Positions 11,753 through 11,830 of a stretch of DNA of 11,830 nt are shown piece by piece. The stretch covers positions 1 to 11,830 of the forward strand of contig NZ_CAJTLL010000031.1 in the NCBI RefSeq assembly GCF_910577135.1, read 5' to 3'. The DNA comes from an uncultured Helicobacter sp. GTDB taxonomy: Bacteria > Campylobacterota > Campylobacteria > Campylobacterales > Helicobacteraceae. Below the pieces are notes generated by a model that had not been told where the DNA came from, searched no databases, and was given only the letters and a program-made list of their open reading frames with translations. Position 1 is the stretch's first letter. Each line of letters begins with the position of its first letter. Made by a program: the position numbers and the translations under genes.

Positions 11753-11830
11753 TTACACCAACACCCCGCTTATACTCAACTCCTTTGTATGATAAGTGAT
11801 ATTCCTAGAATTATCCATAAGCCAATCTTT
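11753..11830 (-). CDS. C-terminal fragment of a minus-strand gene
   Basis: An open frame from the right edge to TAA11753 gives 25 residues: K-D-W-L-M-D-N-S-R-N-I-T-Y-H-T-K-E-L-S-I-S-G-V-L-V. There is a ribosome-site-like AAAGGAG inside it, so it could also be spurious. The position, 2 nt after the stop of the 11307 gene, supports a real convergent gene. No family can be named from such a short piece. Confidence 0.4.
   Translation of the reverse strand, partial: KDWLMDNSRNITYHTKELSISGVLV

Overview
The window is a stretch of the late (tail and lysis) region of a temperate, contractile-tailed (P2/Mu-type myovirus) prophage in an AT-rich host. The host is most likely a Helicobacter or a close Campylobacterota relative. 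That assignment rests on base composition, codon usage, promoters with an AT-rich spacer and a TANAAT -10 box but no -35 box, and the general look of the proteins. It is inference, not a database match.

Layout, left to right. (1) 1-2759: a palindromic repeat element, a late promoter, a tail fibre with an RCC1-like beta-propeller (495 aa), a DUF4376 protein in the tail-fibre-assembly position, and a DUF1353 gene broken by one frameshift. (2) 2760-4786: lysis region, made of two small membrane proteins (holin candidates), a DUF5675 protein (candidate endolysin), and an Rz/Rz1-like spanin pair. (3) 5358-4787, minus strand: a two-gene cassette consisting of a previously hidden 59-aa GTG-start protein with an internal 12-residue repeat and a one-TM membrane protein. 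(4) 5466-8937: tail sheath, tail tube, a tail assembly chaperone with a textbook -1 programmed frameshift (GGGAAAC plus stem-loop), a PP-loop/PAPS-reductase-like enzyme, and a lambda-Z-like minor tail protein. (5) 9442-8938, minus strand: a second two-gene cassette (67-aa basic protein plus DUF2335 membrane protein). (6) 9542-10704: tail protein X and the D hub protein. (7) 10793-11750: an ImmA/IrrE-type zinc peptidase overlapping a two-TM membrane protein. (8) The C-terminal end of a minus-strand gene runs off the right edge.

The tail order (fibre, assembly protein, sheath, tube, E/E', X, D) follows P2 H-G-FI-FII-E-E'-T-U-X-D, with two departures. The lysis genes and a cassette lie between the fibre genes and the sheath. 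No tape-measure gene lies between the chaperone and X, where a PP-loop enzyme is found instead.

The late units appear to be driven by a recurrent promoter: the dyad TTAAGA-N-TCTTAA, then 6 nt, then TACAAT/TACCAT. There are four strict copies and two degenerate copies, each directly upstream of a transcription unit. Two copies share an almost identical 71-bp promoter-leader-RBS block. The accessory cassettes sit tail-to-tail against late genes with no spacer, and the dyads lie between the late and cassette promoters. The most interesting candidates for undescribed biology are these soluble-plus-membrane two-gene cassettes, the dyad-controlled promoters, and the PP-loop enzyme inside the tail operon.
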